From Budorcas taxicolor (Eukaryota > Chordata > Mammalia > Artiodactyla > Bovidae): a stretch of DNA of 64,000 nt. Each line of letters begins with the position of its first letter. The first letter of the stretch is position 1. Positions 11,948 to 23,066 of the stretch are shown piece by piece. The notes under the pieces were generated by a model. The model saw only the letters and a list, made by a program, of their open reading frames with translations. It did no database searches and had not been told where the DNA came from. The position numbers and the translations under genes are program-made. The stretch covers positions 20,662,434 through 20,726,433 of the forward strand of contig NC_068934.1 in the NCBI RefSeq assembly GCF_023091745.1. The letters run 5' to 3'.

Positions 11948-13195
11948 GAACATAGGCAAAACACTCTCTGACATAAATCACAGCAGGATCCTCTATGACC
12001 CACCTCCCAGAATACTGGAAATAAAAGCAAAAATAAACAAATGGGACCTAATTAAAATTAAAAGCTTCTGCACAACAAAGGAAACTATAAGCAAGGTGAA
12101 AAGACAGCCTTCAGAATGGGAGAAAATAATAGCAAATGAAGCAACTGACAAACAACTAATCTCAAAAATATATCAGCAACTCCTGCAGCTCAACTCCAGA
12201 AAAATAAACGACCCAATCAAAAAATGGGCCAAAGAACTAAATAGACATTTCTCCAAAGAAGACATACGGATGGCTAACAAACACATGAAAAGATGCTCAA
12301 CATCACTCATTATCAGAGAAATGCAAATCAAAACCACAATGAGGTACCATTTCATGCCAGTCAGAATGGCTGCAATCCAAAGTCTACAAGCAATAAATGC
12401 TGGACAGGGTGTAGAGAAAAGGGAACCCTCCTACACTGTTGGTGGGAATGCAAACTAGTTCAGCCACTATGGAGAACAGTGTGGAGATTCCTTAAAAAAC
12501 TGGAAATAGAACTGCCTTATGACCTAGCAATCCCACCGCTGGGCATATATACCGAGGAAACCAGAATTGAAAGAGACACGTGTACCCCAATGTTCATCAC
12601 AGCACTGTTTATAATAGCCAGGACATGGAAACAACCTAGATGTCCTTCAGCAGATGAATGGATGAGAAAGTGGTGGTACATATATACAATGGAGTATTAC
12701 TCAGCCATTAAAAAGAATACATTTGAATCAGTTCTAATGAGGTAGATGAAACTGGAGCCGATTATACAGAGTGAAGTAAGCCAGAAAGAAAAACACCAAT
12801 ACAGTATACTAACGCATATATATGGAATTTAGAAAGACGGTAATGATAACCCTGTATGCGAGACAGCAAAAGAGACACAGATGTATAGGACAGTCTTTTG
12901 GACTCTGTGGGAGAGGGTGAGGGTGGGATGATTTGGGAGAATGGCATTGAAACATGTATAATATCATATAAGAAATGAATCGCCAGTCCAGGTTCAATGC
13001 AGAATACAGGATGCTTGGGGCTGATGTACTGGGATGACCCAGAGGGATGGTACGGGCAGGGAGGAGGGAGCAGGGTTCAGGATGGGGAACACGTGTACAC
13101 CCGTGGCAGATTCATGTTGATGTAAGGCAAAACCAATACAATATTGTAAAGTATTTAGCCTCCAATTAAAATAAATTTAAATTAAAAAAAAGAAA
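11948..13195 (+). mobile_element. Ruminant L1 (L1-BT type), 5'-truncated
   Basis: A 1.25-kb 3' piece of a ruminant L1: the last part of ORF2, then a 3' UTR rich in G runs ('gggagagggtgagggtggga', 'gggcagggaggaggg'), then 'ccaattaaaataaa' and an A-rich tail at about 13176-13192. The 5' break lies inside ORF2 near 'agaacataggcaaaacactc'. No clear TSD is visible. It is the youngest-looking L1 in the window. Confidence 0.93.
12096..12832 (+). pseudogene. L1 ORF2 C-terminal remnant (frameshift and nonsense)
   Basis: Codes for the region after the RT domain of L1 ORF2p. The first frame (12096 to about 12375) reads through WEKIIANEATDKQLISKIYQ and ends near MRYHFMPVRMAAIQ. Around 12373-12380 the frame shifts, most simply by loss of one A in an A-run. 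The second frame carries CCHC-like residues in KCWTGCREKGTLLHCWWECK. Trp TGG has become TAG at 12743-12745. The family's usual stop appears in frame at 12830-12832. It cannot make an active protein. Confidence 0.88.
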
Positions 13196-13805
13196 GATTG
13201 AAGGTACACAGGAAAACATTAATACCTTGGATTTTCTACTTTTATCTATCATATACAATGAGCAGAGAGCTGAGAGTCAGCGAGCATTAATGGGAATTAA
13301 TTCATATTTTCCTTGGTGTGCTAAAGAACATTTTATTATAAAAGAGGTTAAAGGAATGACAGGAAGCATGTTTATGAATGACTAAATGGTGAAATATTCC
13401 CAGATTCATGACGTGCATGAAATAAGAATTTAATAAATATTGGTTCTCATGATAGGAACACCTTTGCATGACTCTAATCCCAAAGTAAATGTGTCAGAGA
13501 AAAGTGAGAAGTTATTTTTTACTGTTTTCATGAGAAGAACTAAAGAATTTTCCAAACATTAAATTACATGAAGAATTATCTCAAATTAAACCTGAAGATA
13601 GATTGAAATGATCACTGTAGTGGAAACATTTTTGAAAAATAGATATTACACATAAATTAATTTACATTTACTTATTAAACAAAGTATTATTCCTAGTACT
13701 AAAAGCCTAATATTCTATTATTCTACTGCATTTGGGAATGCAGATGTACCACAAGCACAATTAAAGGCTCAGTTTCTCTGCTCAAGGGAGATAAAAGGAA
13801 GTATC

Positions 13806-14240
13806 TGTATTAGTTTCTTCTTGCTGCTACAACAAACTACTTTGATCTCAGTGACTTAAACAACACAACTAATTCTCTTAAGAATTTGCAAAGTTGGAAG
13901 TTTGAAATGAATTTTATGGAGCAACATCAATGTGTTGAAAGGGCTGTTTATCCCAGAGGCTATGTGGGAAAATCCTTTGCATTGTCTTTCCTTCTCCAAC
14001 TTCTCCAAAGGTTACATAATCTTTTTTTTTTTTTTTCACTTAAGCCATCCTGTATTACTCTTATTAAAAACTTGTGCAGTATACTCAGGATATATCTAGA
14101 TAACTTAGGATAATCTTCCCACCTCAAGATCCTTAACTTAATGACATCTGCAAAGTCCCTTTTGCCATAAAATATCACATTCATGGGTTCTAGGGATTAG
14201 CAAGTAGATATATTTGGGAGGCATTAGTCAGTTAACCATA
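13806..14240 (-). mobile_element. MLT1-type MaLR LTR, antisense
   Basis: This is the reverse complement of an MLT1 LTR. 'ctgtattagtttcttcttgc' and 'tgctacaacaaactac' mark the LTR 3' end, and 'ttaatgacatctgcaaagtc' and 'aaatatcacattcatggg' lie near its 5' end. An internal poly-T (about 14021-14036) is a later expansion. It is a second, more diverged copy in the opposite direction to that at 8258. Confidence 0.75.
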
Positions 14241-14721
14241 ATCATAGTGTGTGATAGATGTCTACCTACAGTCTTGGAAAGTATAAATAATGAAAATCAA
14301 TCAACCATGATTAAATATGAAGATTATAATAAAAAGACTAATGCAGGGATCTCTGAAAGTCAAGAATATAGGTCGCCAGTGAACCTGATCTCTTGAAAAT
14401 TGTCCAAAATATGCTCACTGTAATGTAAGCATTCTGAAAGGCAGTATTCCTCAATGTTGAATTAAAGTAATTGAAGTTTACAAAGAGACTTTAAACACCT
14501 TGAAATGAAGTCTGCCTTTGATTAAGAATATACCCAGGAAGCCATATCTATATTTATCTCCATTAATTAAGTAGGCAATAAAATGAAAGCACCTTCAATT
14601 CAGTCAAATATAACTCTAATTCCTGTGAAAACCTGGAAATTAAATTTAAACTAAATAGTATTATAGATAAGTCTAGGTATTGAACCAGCCAGTTGGAGGA
14701 AGTAGGGAGAAAGATGCTTAC

Positions 14722-14784
14722 CTTAAATAATAAGTCCTTCTTCCCATAACGAAGTTCCTTCAGCTGGGATTGAACTTTTTTTGA
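14722..14784 (-). CDS. Possible coding exon, 63 bases, minus strand
   Basis: Read on the minus strand, a pyrimidine-rich tract ending 'gttcttacag' (acceptor AG at 14785-14786) is followed by 63 open bases and the donor 'gtaagc' (GT at 14720-14721). The peptide begins SKKVQSQLKE and ends KKDLLFK. It is rich in Lys, Gln, Glu and Leu and looks helical or coiled-coil-like. Frame 0 is open throughout. The candidate at 23002-23064 upstream on this strand has the same length and phase, and the two join cleanly. I do not recognise the protein. A chance pseudo-exon is the alternative. Conservation or RNA data would decide. Confidence 0.45.
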
Positions 14785-15089
14785 CTGTAAGAACAAAAAC
14801 ATGAATTAGAGACTAAATTTCATTTACATTTTCAAATGTCAAGATTAAAATTCCTTTAACTGCACAAGAATGAACTTTGCAGCCAAACAAAAGAAAGAGT
14901 TCAACTAGTCTAGAAGTGAAAGAGAAAAGCTTAATTTCTGGTTTGGGAGTCAGACATCCAGCTATGCTAGGCAGGAAGAAAAAACCGAAACCTGTTCAAA
15001 AACTGTACTGTTTAAAAGGTAATATTTAAAGAAAGTGGCTTATTGTTCCTCTCTTCAACCCTCCCCTGCAAAATTCACACACACAGAAT

Positions 15090-18042
15090 GAATCACCTAA
15101 GCCTACCCACTGAAAGATTAACTCCCAATATGCTACTGGAGATCAGTGGAGAAATAACTCCAGAAAGAATGAAGAGATGGACCCAAAGAAAAAACAACAC
15201 CGAGATGTTGATGTGACTGGTGGAGGAAGTAAAAAGTCTGATGCTCTAAGAACAATATTACATAGAAACCTGAATGTTAGGTCCATGAATCAAGGTAAAT
15301 TGGAATTGGTCAAACAGGAGATGGCAAGAGTGAACATCAACATTTTCGGAATCAGTGAACTAAAATGGATAGGAACAGGCGAATTTAAATCAGGTGACCA
15401 TTATATCTATTACTGTGGGCAAGAATCCCTTATAAGAAATGGAGTAACTTTCATAGTCAACAAGAAAGTCCAAAATTCAGTTCTTGGATGCAATCTCAAA
15501 AATGACAGAAATCTCTGCTGGTTTCTAAGGTAAACCATTCAATAATACAGTAAGACAAGTCTATGCCCCAATCAGTAATGCTGAAGAAGCTGAAGTTGAA
15601 CAGTTCTATAAGGACTTACAAGTCCTTCTAGAACTAATACACAAAAAAGATCTCCTTTTCATTATAGGGGACTGGAATGCAAAAGTAGGAAGTCAAGAGA
15701 TACCTGGAGTAACAGGCAAATTTGGCCTGAAGTACAAAATGAAGCAGGGCAAAGGCAAACAGTTTTGCCAGGAAAACGCATTGGTCATAGCAAACACCTT
15801 CTTCCAAAAACACAAGAGAAGACTCTACGCATGGACATCATCAGATGGTCAATACTGAAATCAGATTGATTATATTCTTTGCAGTCAAAGATGGAAGCAC
15901 TATACAGTCAGCAAAAACAAGACCAGGAGCTGACTGTGGTTCAGATCATAAACTCCCTATTGCCAAATTCAGACTTAAATTGAAGAAAGCAGGGAAAACC
16001 ACTAGACCATTCAGGTATGACCTAAATAAAATCTCTTACGATTATACAGTGAAACTGAGAAATAGATTCAAGGGTTTAGATCTGATAGACAGAGTACCTG
16101 AAGAACTATGGATGGAGGTGCAAGACATTGTACAGGAGGCAGAGATCAAGACCATCCCCAAGAAAAAGAAATGCAAAAAGGCAAAATGGTTGTCTGAGGA
16201 GGCCTTACAAATAGTTGAGAAAAGAAGAGAAGCTAAAGGCAAAGGAGAAAAGGAAAGATATACCTATTTGAATGCAGAGTTCCAAAGAATAGCAAGGACA
16301 GATAAGAAAGCCTTCCTCAGGGATCAGTGCAAAGAAATAGAGGAAAACAATAGAAGGAGAAAGACTAGAGATCTCTTCATGAAAACTAGAGATACCAAGG
16401 GAACACTTCATGCAAAGATGGGCAAAATAAGCGACAGAAATGGTAGGGACCTAACAGAAGCAGAAGATATTAAGAAGAGGTGGTAAGAATACACAGAACT
16501 ATACAAAAAAGGTCTTCATAACCCAGGTAACCATGATGGTGTGATCACCCACATAGTGCCAGACATCCTGGAATGTGAAGTCAAATGAGCCTTAGGAAGC
16601 ATCACTATGAAAAAAGCTAGTGAAGGTGATGGAATTTCAGTTGAGCTATTTCAAATTCTAAAAGATGATACTGTAAAAGTACTACACTCAATAATACCTG
16701 CAAATTTGGAAAACTCAGCAGTGGCCACAGGACTGGAAAACATCAGTTTTCATTCCAATCACAAAGAAAAGCAATGCGAAAGAGTGTTCAAACTACCACA
16801 CAATTGCACTCATCTCACACACTATCAAAGCAATGCTCAAAATTCTCCAAGCCAGGCTTCAACATAAGATGATCCATAAAATTCCAGATGTTTAAGCTGG
16901 ATTTGGAAAAGGCAGAGGAACCAGAGATCAAACTGCCAACATCCGTTGGATCATCAAGAAAGCAAGAAAATTCCAGAAAAATATCTATTTCTGCTCTATT
17001 GACTACACCAAAGCCTTTGACTGTGTGGATCACAACAAACTGTGGAAAAGTCTTCAAGAGATGGGAATACCAGACCACCTGACCTCCTGAGAAATCTGTG
17101 TGAAGGTCAAGAAGTAATAGTTGGAACTGGACATGAAACAGTGAACTGGTTCCAATTGGGAAGGAGTATGTCAAGGCTATATATTGTCACTCTGCTTATT
17201 TAACTTATATGCAGAGTACATCACGCAAAATGCCAGGCTGGATGAAGCACAAGCTGGAATCAAGATTGCCGGGAGAAATATTAATAACCTCAGATATGCA
17301 GATGACACTACCCTTATGGCAGAAAGTGAAGAAGAAGTAAAGAGCCTCTTGATGAAAGTGAAAGAGCAGAGTGAAAAAGTTGGCTTTAAACTCAACATTC
17401 AGAAAACTAAGATCATAGCATCTGGCCCCATCATTTCATGACAAATAGATGGGGAAACAATGGAAAACAGTGAAAGACTTCATTTTGGGGGCTCCAAAAT
17501 CACTGCAGATGGTGACTGCAGCCATGAAATTAAAAGACACTTGCTCCTTGGCGGAAAAGCTATAACCAAACTAGACAGCATGTTAAAAAGCAGAGACATT
17601 ACTTTGCCGATTAAGGTGCCTCTAGTCAAAGCTAATGTTTTTCCAGTGGTCATGTATGGATGTGAGAGTTGGACTATAAAGAAAGCTGAGCGCTGAAGAA
17701 TTGATGTTTTTCAACTGTGGTGTTCGAGAAGACTCTTGAGAGTCCCCTGGACTGCAAGGAGATCAAGCCAGTCAGTCCTAAAGGAAATCAGTCCTGAATA
17801 TTCACTCTGGCCACCTGATGGGAAGCACTGACTCACTGGAAAAGACCCAGATGCTGGGAAAGATTTAAGGCAGGAAGAAAAGGGGATGACAGAGGATGAG
17901 ATGGTTGGATGTTATACTGACTCAAGGGACATGAGTTTAAGCAAGCTCTGGGAGTTGGTGATGGATAGGGAAGCCTGGCATGCTGCAATCCATGGGGTCA
18001 CAAAGAGTCAGACACGACTGAGAGACTGAACTGAGCTGAGGC
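15090..18042 (+). mobile_element. BovB LINE, longest copy (~2.95 kb)
   Basis: Near-full coding length of BovB, lacking most of the 5' UTR. It starts near 'gaatgaatcacctaagcc' and ends 'gagactgaactgagctga'. It holds the APE-type endonuclease, the RT and the C-terminal region in order, all broken by stops and small indels. BovB is an RTE-clade LINE with a known history of horizontal transfer between squamates and ruminants. No clear TSD is visible. Divergence is higher than in the copy at 32015. Confidence 0.95.
15177..17696 (+). pseudogene. BovB ORF2 remnant: endonuclease plus RT
   Basis: The endonuclease N-terminus is open at 15177-15533, with NVRSMNQGKL and ISELKW (the Glu of the metal site). 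A frameshift follows. GDWN, with its catalytic Asp and Asn, is at 15667-15678. An Arg CGA has become TGA at 15856-15858, just before NQIDYIL. SDH, with the catalytic His, is at 15941-15949. The linker is open at 15845-16486. RT motif A (IDYTKAFD) is near 16998-17021 and YADD is intact at 17295-17306. The frame ends at a TGA at 17694-17696. Catalytic residues survive but on separate frames, so no active protein is possible. Confidence 0.9.
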
Positions 18043-18569
18043 ATATCTATACATATACCTGCAGATATGTATTGCTCAGTTTTACTGCTTATTTTTATTT
18101 TATAAATCATTAAAGATTAAATAAACATGAGTTTCAGTTGACAGTCAAGTTTATATTTAGGTTATATATTGAATATAAAGGGGAGGTAGCAGGCAAATGT
18201 TTCAGGAGGTGAGGGAAGTTGCTAGAATGCTAAGAAGTTAAGGTGAACAGTGTTTGTTAAGATAATAAACAGTGTTTATTAGAATAATGCTTTTTATGAG
18301 GACTATTACAAACAAAAAAGTGTTTGTAAGAAAGACATATCTCCCAGCCGATATGTTTGTCTACTGTTTGGAAGACATTCTGGTGAGCTACAGATGGCTG
18401 ATTAAGCATTCCTATTTTTCCAGAGCAGAACCAATTTCAAACATTCTAACATTAGGACCTGAATTATTTGTCTTTCTCCATCTAAGATTATAGGTTCTGA
18501 TTCTTCAGCAGGATTAAAAAGAATATATGCAAATAGATTATCACAGTTACATGAAGTGATATTTGAAAA

Positions 18570-19025
18570 ATAGGTTAGTGGGAATGCAAAATGCTATAGT
18601 CATTTTGGGAAGCTGGTTGATAGTTTCTTATAAAACAGACAGAAATTCTTTGTAGGTATTCATGCAAGAGAAATGATAATATATACATAAATGCTTATAG
18701 TGTCTTTATCCATAAGAGTCAAAAGCTGGAAATAACCCATATGTCCCTTAAGTGGTGAATAGTAAACAAATTATCATAGATCCATGAAATGGAATATTAA
18801 AAAAGAGTGAGCCACGTTTTAAATAAAGTCTGAAATATATAACAATATGGGTGGATTTCTAATGTCTTATACTATGTAGTCACAAAAAAAAAAGCTTTAT
18901 TTTGTATAACACCATATATATGATATCCTAGAAAAGACAAAAGCCTAGGGATGTAAATCAGGTTACTAGTTGACATGGGCTGGGGGGAGGGGTTGATGGT
19001 AGAGATTATAAAATATCAAGTGGGA
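18570..19025 (+). mobile_element. Old L1 (L1M4/L1ME type) fragment
   Basis: Diverged end of L1 ORF2 and start of the 3' UTR. 'agctggttgatagtttctta', 'catgcaagagaaatgata', 'agctggaaataacccatatg' and 'atcctagaaaagacaaaa' appear in the expected order. 'acatgggctggggggagg' is the usual 'ggggctggggg' line. Confidence 0.75.
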
Positions 19026-19045
19026 GGTTTAGTTGTTTTTTTGTT

Positions 19046-19350
19046 TAGTCACTAAGTCTTGTCTGACTTTTTTATGACGCCATGGACTGTAGCCCACTGG
19101 GCTCCTCTGTCCAAGGGATTTCCCAGGCAAGAATACTGGCTGCTGCTGCTGCTAAGTCACTTCAGTCATGTCCGACTCTGTGCCACCCCACAGACAGCAG
19201 CCTGCCAGGCTCCTCTGTCCTTGGGATTCTCCAGGCAAGAATACTGGAGTGGGTTGCCATTTCCTTCTCCAGGGGATCTTCCTGACTCAGGGACTGAACT
19301 CATTGTATTGCAGGCAGGTTCTCTATCACTGAGCTATGAAGGAAGCCCCT
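19046..19350 (-). mobile_element. Composite: Bov-A2 unit inside a Bov-tA, antisense
   Basis: An antisense Bov-tA starts at 'gtcactaagtcttgtctgac' and runs to 'caagaatactgg' near 19138. It is then interrupted by 'ctgctgctgctgctaagtca', the (AGC)n tail and first unit of an antisense Bov-A2. After another 'caagaatactgg' near 19239 the Bov-tA resumes through 'aggggatcttcctgac' to 'gagctatgaaggaagcccc'. The repeated 12-mer at both joints fits insertion followed by unequal recombination, or a template switch between similar SINEs. Confidence 0.85.
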
Positions 19351-19359
19351 AACTTCCAA

Positions 19360-20130
19360 AAGAAAAGAAACAAAAGCAAAAATAATGGGAGCTAATTAAA
19401 CTTAAGTTTTGCACAGCAAAAGAAACCATCCATGAAATTATAAGACATGGAACGATGCTTAACATTGCTAATTATCAAGAACATGCAAATCAAAACCATA
19501 ATCAGATATCACCTCACATCTGTCAGAATGGCTATCATCAAAAAGTCTACAAACAACAAATGTTGTTAAGGATGTGGAGAAGAAAGAACCCAAGTAGATG
19601 TTGCTGGTGCTTTAAGTTGGTGCGACCACTACAGAAAACAGTATGGGAGTTACTCATATGACTAAGAACACTAATTCAAAATGATACATCTTCCTAAATG
19701 TTTATAGAAGCATTGCTTCAATAGCCAAGATATGGAAGCAACCTAAGTGTCCATCAAAGATGAATGGATAAAAAGGATGTTGGTATAAATATATACAATG
19801 AAAGTCAGACAGAGAAAGACAAATAGTCTATGTTACCTCTTATGTGTGGAACCAAAAAAACCTAAAACAAATAAATCTAAAAAAGAAAAAACAGACTCAC
19901 AGGTATAGAGGACAGACTAGTGGTTACCAACAGGGAAGGGGTGATGGGGAGGGGCAAGGCAGGTATATAGGATTAAGATATACATGCTATCATGTATAAA
20001 ATAAATTAATTATCAAGGATATATTGTATAGCACAAGCAAATATAGCCATTATTAAATAAAATATAAAACACTGAATGCCTGTTATACACCTGAAACTAA
20101 TAAAAATCAATTATACCTCAATAAAATAAG
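19360..20130 (+). mobile_element. Old L1 3' end with internal deletions
   Basis: Pieces of ORF2 end and 3' UTR follow in order: 'tttgcacagcaaaagaaacc', 'gaacatgcaaatcaaaacca', 'tcagaatggctatcatcaaa', 'aagtgtccatcaaagatga', 'agactagtggttaccaac' and 'ttatacacctgaaactaata'. Several spans of the usual ORF2 end are missing. L1MA-like. Confidence 0.82.
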
Positions 20131-20309
20131 AGAATAGGATAAATCAAGTACACATTCAGTTTAGATGGAGGATTTAATACAGTCTTGATTTTTTGACTAT
20201 TTTTTTCTACTTAGCTTTCAAAATTCTGCAATGAAATGGTTGTCAAATTTTAATGTACACAAGAATTACCTGAAGGGCTTCTTAAACCACAGATTAAGTC
20301 AGTGAAACT

Positions 20310-20585
20310 ACTCTATATGATACTGTAAGGGTGGATATATGTCATATATTTGTCAAAATCTATAGAATGTACACCACCAAGAACGAACCCTAAACTAGGG
20401 ACTATGGATGATAATCATGAATCAGTGTAGTTTCATTGATTATAAAAGATTTACCATTCTGGTGGAGGATGTTCATAATGGTGGAGGTTATGTGTGGGGG
20501 CAGGAGTATATGCGAACTCTGAACTTTCTGCTCAATTCTGCCTATAATGTCTCTAAAAAATAAAGCCTATTTAAAAACCAAAAAA
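20310..20585 (+). mobile_element. L1MB-type 3' UTR (with a MER5-like scrap before it)
   Basis: Matches the L1MB 3' UTR: 'gatactgtaagggtggata', 'catatatttgtcaaaatcta', 'tagaatgtacaccaccaaga', 'ctggtggaggatgttcataa' and 'gtgtgggggcaggagtatat'. A second copy of the same UTR lies at 37190-37510. The 60 bases before it (20235-20298) resemble MER5 ('aagaattacctgaagggctt'), at low confidence. Confidence 0.75.
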
Positions 20586-22482
20586 TAAAAGTAGCTGGCC
20601 ATAGTACCTAGTAAATTACATGATCCTCATGGAATTACTATATCCTAGTAAACAGTGCTGATATGAAAATCATTTTTAATAAGTAAATCCCACTTATATA
20701 TTTTAAATATTGTACTTTTCTAAGCAGTTACTGAATGCTTATAAGTCTTTCAGTTATCAAACTGCAACTGTTATTCAGTTTACTTTTATATTCAGAATGT
20801 TTCCAACCGTGCAAAGTATATTAGTTGGCAAAATGGGGGACTGTGTTATGATGGTGTTATAATTACTAACTCATCATCTAATGGTGGGAGCATCATTAGT
20901 TAGAGTAGAATCTTGAAAATGTTGTAAATGACACACCCTTGAAAGGTTCAGATATTAGAAACAATTTTTCACAGACATTCCTTTCAGGAGCCAACTGCAT
21001 TAATCTGTTGAATTAAGAAAATGAAACCTCTAGGAATTCATAAATAAGAATGCAGAAATAATATGTCCTCTAAGAAGCTAAGATGAAGAAAATATGAGTC
21101 TTTCTTGAACTAAGGGGCTAAAAACTATAGGTAGACCCAGGTCATCATTGTTGTTTTTTCATTCCTCTGTTTGTTTCTAAACACCACATACCCCTTCTCC
21201 TAGGGCCACCTCTTTTTCATGTACATGGGTGTTGTGTGAACTCTGGGAACATGTAAATTATCACAGAATGTAGCTTCAATTCAGATGGTCCTTATTCAAA
21301 ACAGCTCCACTTGCTTACCCTCTTAAGGGTAATATTCAGAAACTGCACACTAGGTATGCCATATGCCTAGAAACTTAGCAAATATAAATGATATGAGCAT
21401 CTATTGATACCCAAATAGAAAAATACAATGGAGAAAATAAAATACACAGTCTTATATCTATATGCCATTCAGTCTGATTTTTTTTCATTTATGGGGCATC
21501 AACCTTTCAATTTCAATGTATTTAACAGCTCTATTCATTTCATATATAATATTATTATAAAGACATTATAAGTGGATAATCATATTGCATGCTAGACTCT
21601 CAATAGTGACTTACACATGTCCACCAAGGAGTATTCTCACCTTCTTTAATTAAAAAACTCCAAATTCTGCATGAGCACATGAACACCAACCTAATGGCCT
21701 TTTCCAGGTTCCTACAAGTTAGCTAGGCTTGTGACCTAGTTCTGGCAAATAGGATACAAGGACATATGTGCCATTACTTTCTAGATAGACTCCTAAAGAG
21801 CAATGCTTGTGAGTCACAAGGTAATATTTCCTGTTCCTTCTGCTAGAAGGTGATAATATCAGGGCACAGCTTTTGGAATAAGAGGTAGCTCCATATTTAG
21901 GAGACGGTAGAAGCTGTTCACCATCTCTGTGCCTTGCTTCTAATCTGCTGTGGGGAAAGGGATAAACTTGTGTTAGACTGTTTTTGTTCTACCTAAACCT
22001 GTCTCCTCCCCCTCTTCCTTTCACAAGTATCTGGTTTTCACTGAAGACTAACATGCCTGGGCCTTATCATTCACAGGCTTTTCCATCATCATCATTATTA
22101 TTATTATTATTATTTTTGCACAACTAGTCTTTTTGTATGCTCCTTTGAGGCTCCACTTAAGTGCAATCTCTCCTTGAAGTATCACTTACTATGGCACTGT
22201 TTCTGCTCTCTCTTTACTGTCACTAAGGATTACTGACTGTGAGCTATATCTCTACAACATTACAGATTCATTTGGAAGATCAGGAAAAGAAAAAATAGAT
22301 TTTAATTAAACCTGGATTAAACAGAATGACATTTTCCCCCACTTAGGGGGCAATATTGTATGAGACAATCTTTTTGTCCATCAAATAGAACCAGTGAATT
22401 TATTTGTTTCTTCCATTTTATGTTCAGTCCTAGAATCCTCATTTTGCCACTCTAGTCTCCAACAGGTATAGACATCACATTG
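20586..22482. other. Unassigned sequence
   Basis: Nothing I can name in about 1.9 kb, apart from the ATC/ATT microsatellite at 22085-22113. The section 21580-21980 has a less AT-rich, repeat-like texture, possibly an old LTR or DNA transposon, but no landmark is clear enough to call. Confidence 0.35.
22085..22113. repeat. (ATC)/(ATT) microsatellite
   Basis: A run of ATC units passing into ATT units, about nine to ten in total. It is a simple trinucleotide repeat and likely to vary in length. Confidence 0.9.
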
Positions 22483-22680
22483 TTGATGTTGTTGTTTAGT
22501 CCTAACTCATGTCCAACTCTTTGTGACCCCATGGACTGTAGGCTGCCAGGTTCCTCTGTCCATGGCATTCCCCAGGCAAGAACAGTGGAGTGGGTTGTCC
22601 TTCCCTTTTCCACGGGATCTTTTAGATCCAGGGATTGAACCTGCCTCTTATGCACTGGCAGGAGGATTCTTTATCACCAC
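22483..22680 (-). mobile_element. Bov-tA SINE, antisense
   Basis: Antisense Bov-tA led by its inverted tail 'gttgatgttgttgtttagtc'. Then come 'gtccaactctttgtgacccc', 'ccccaggcaagaacagtgg' and the inverted head 'cagggattgaacctgcctc'. It is diverged. Confidence 0.88.
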
Positions 22681-23001
22681 ATAGAGGGTACCAAAAGTGA
22701 AAACTTCATGGACTTCCAAGTGTTTGCTAGTAAGGAACTCTTAATAATCCAGGGAAGGAATCCAGAATATCATTTAGGAAAGGAACACTTAAGTGGCTTA
22801 ACATTTTTTCTATTTGGTGATGAAATGTTAAAACATCCAAAATACCTAAAAGTTTAAAATGTGTTTTTATTTTCTTATTCCAATGTTTGCAGTTATGTTT
22901 TAAGGGAACAGAGTCACCAGATGTCTGGGTTAAAAAAAATATATCTGGCACTAATACTGTATCTATTCACTTGAAGCTTCAAGAAAGGAAAACATACTCA
23001 C

Positions 23002-23064
23002 CTCTTCTGCATGCAGGCCACATAGCTTGTTTCCAAACAACAGTTTGTGTTTCAAGCTTTTATT
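23002..23064 (-). CDS. Possible coding exon, 63 bases, minus strand
   Basis: On the minus strand the acceptor tract 'atgtttctttccttag' (AG at 23065-23066) is followed by 63 open bases and the donor 'gtgagt' (GT at 23000-23001), both close to the vertebrate ideal. Only frame 0 is open. The peptide begins NKSLKHKLLFG and ends CGLHAEE. Joined to the 14722-14784 exon it gives a continuous, charged, helix-prone run of 42 residues. Protein and gene are not recognised. The pairing of equal length, equal phase and good splice sites raises confidence, but a false pair is still possible. Confidence 0.45.
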
Positions 23065-23066
23065 CT

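Noticed and set aside
15177..15533. A 118-codon frame that might be taken for a host gene
   Set aside because: It matches the BovB endonuclease N-terminus and continues, with frameshifts, into the rest of BovB.
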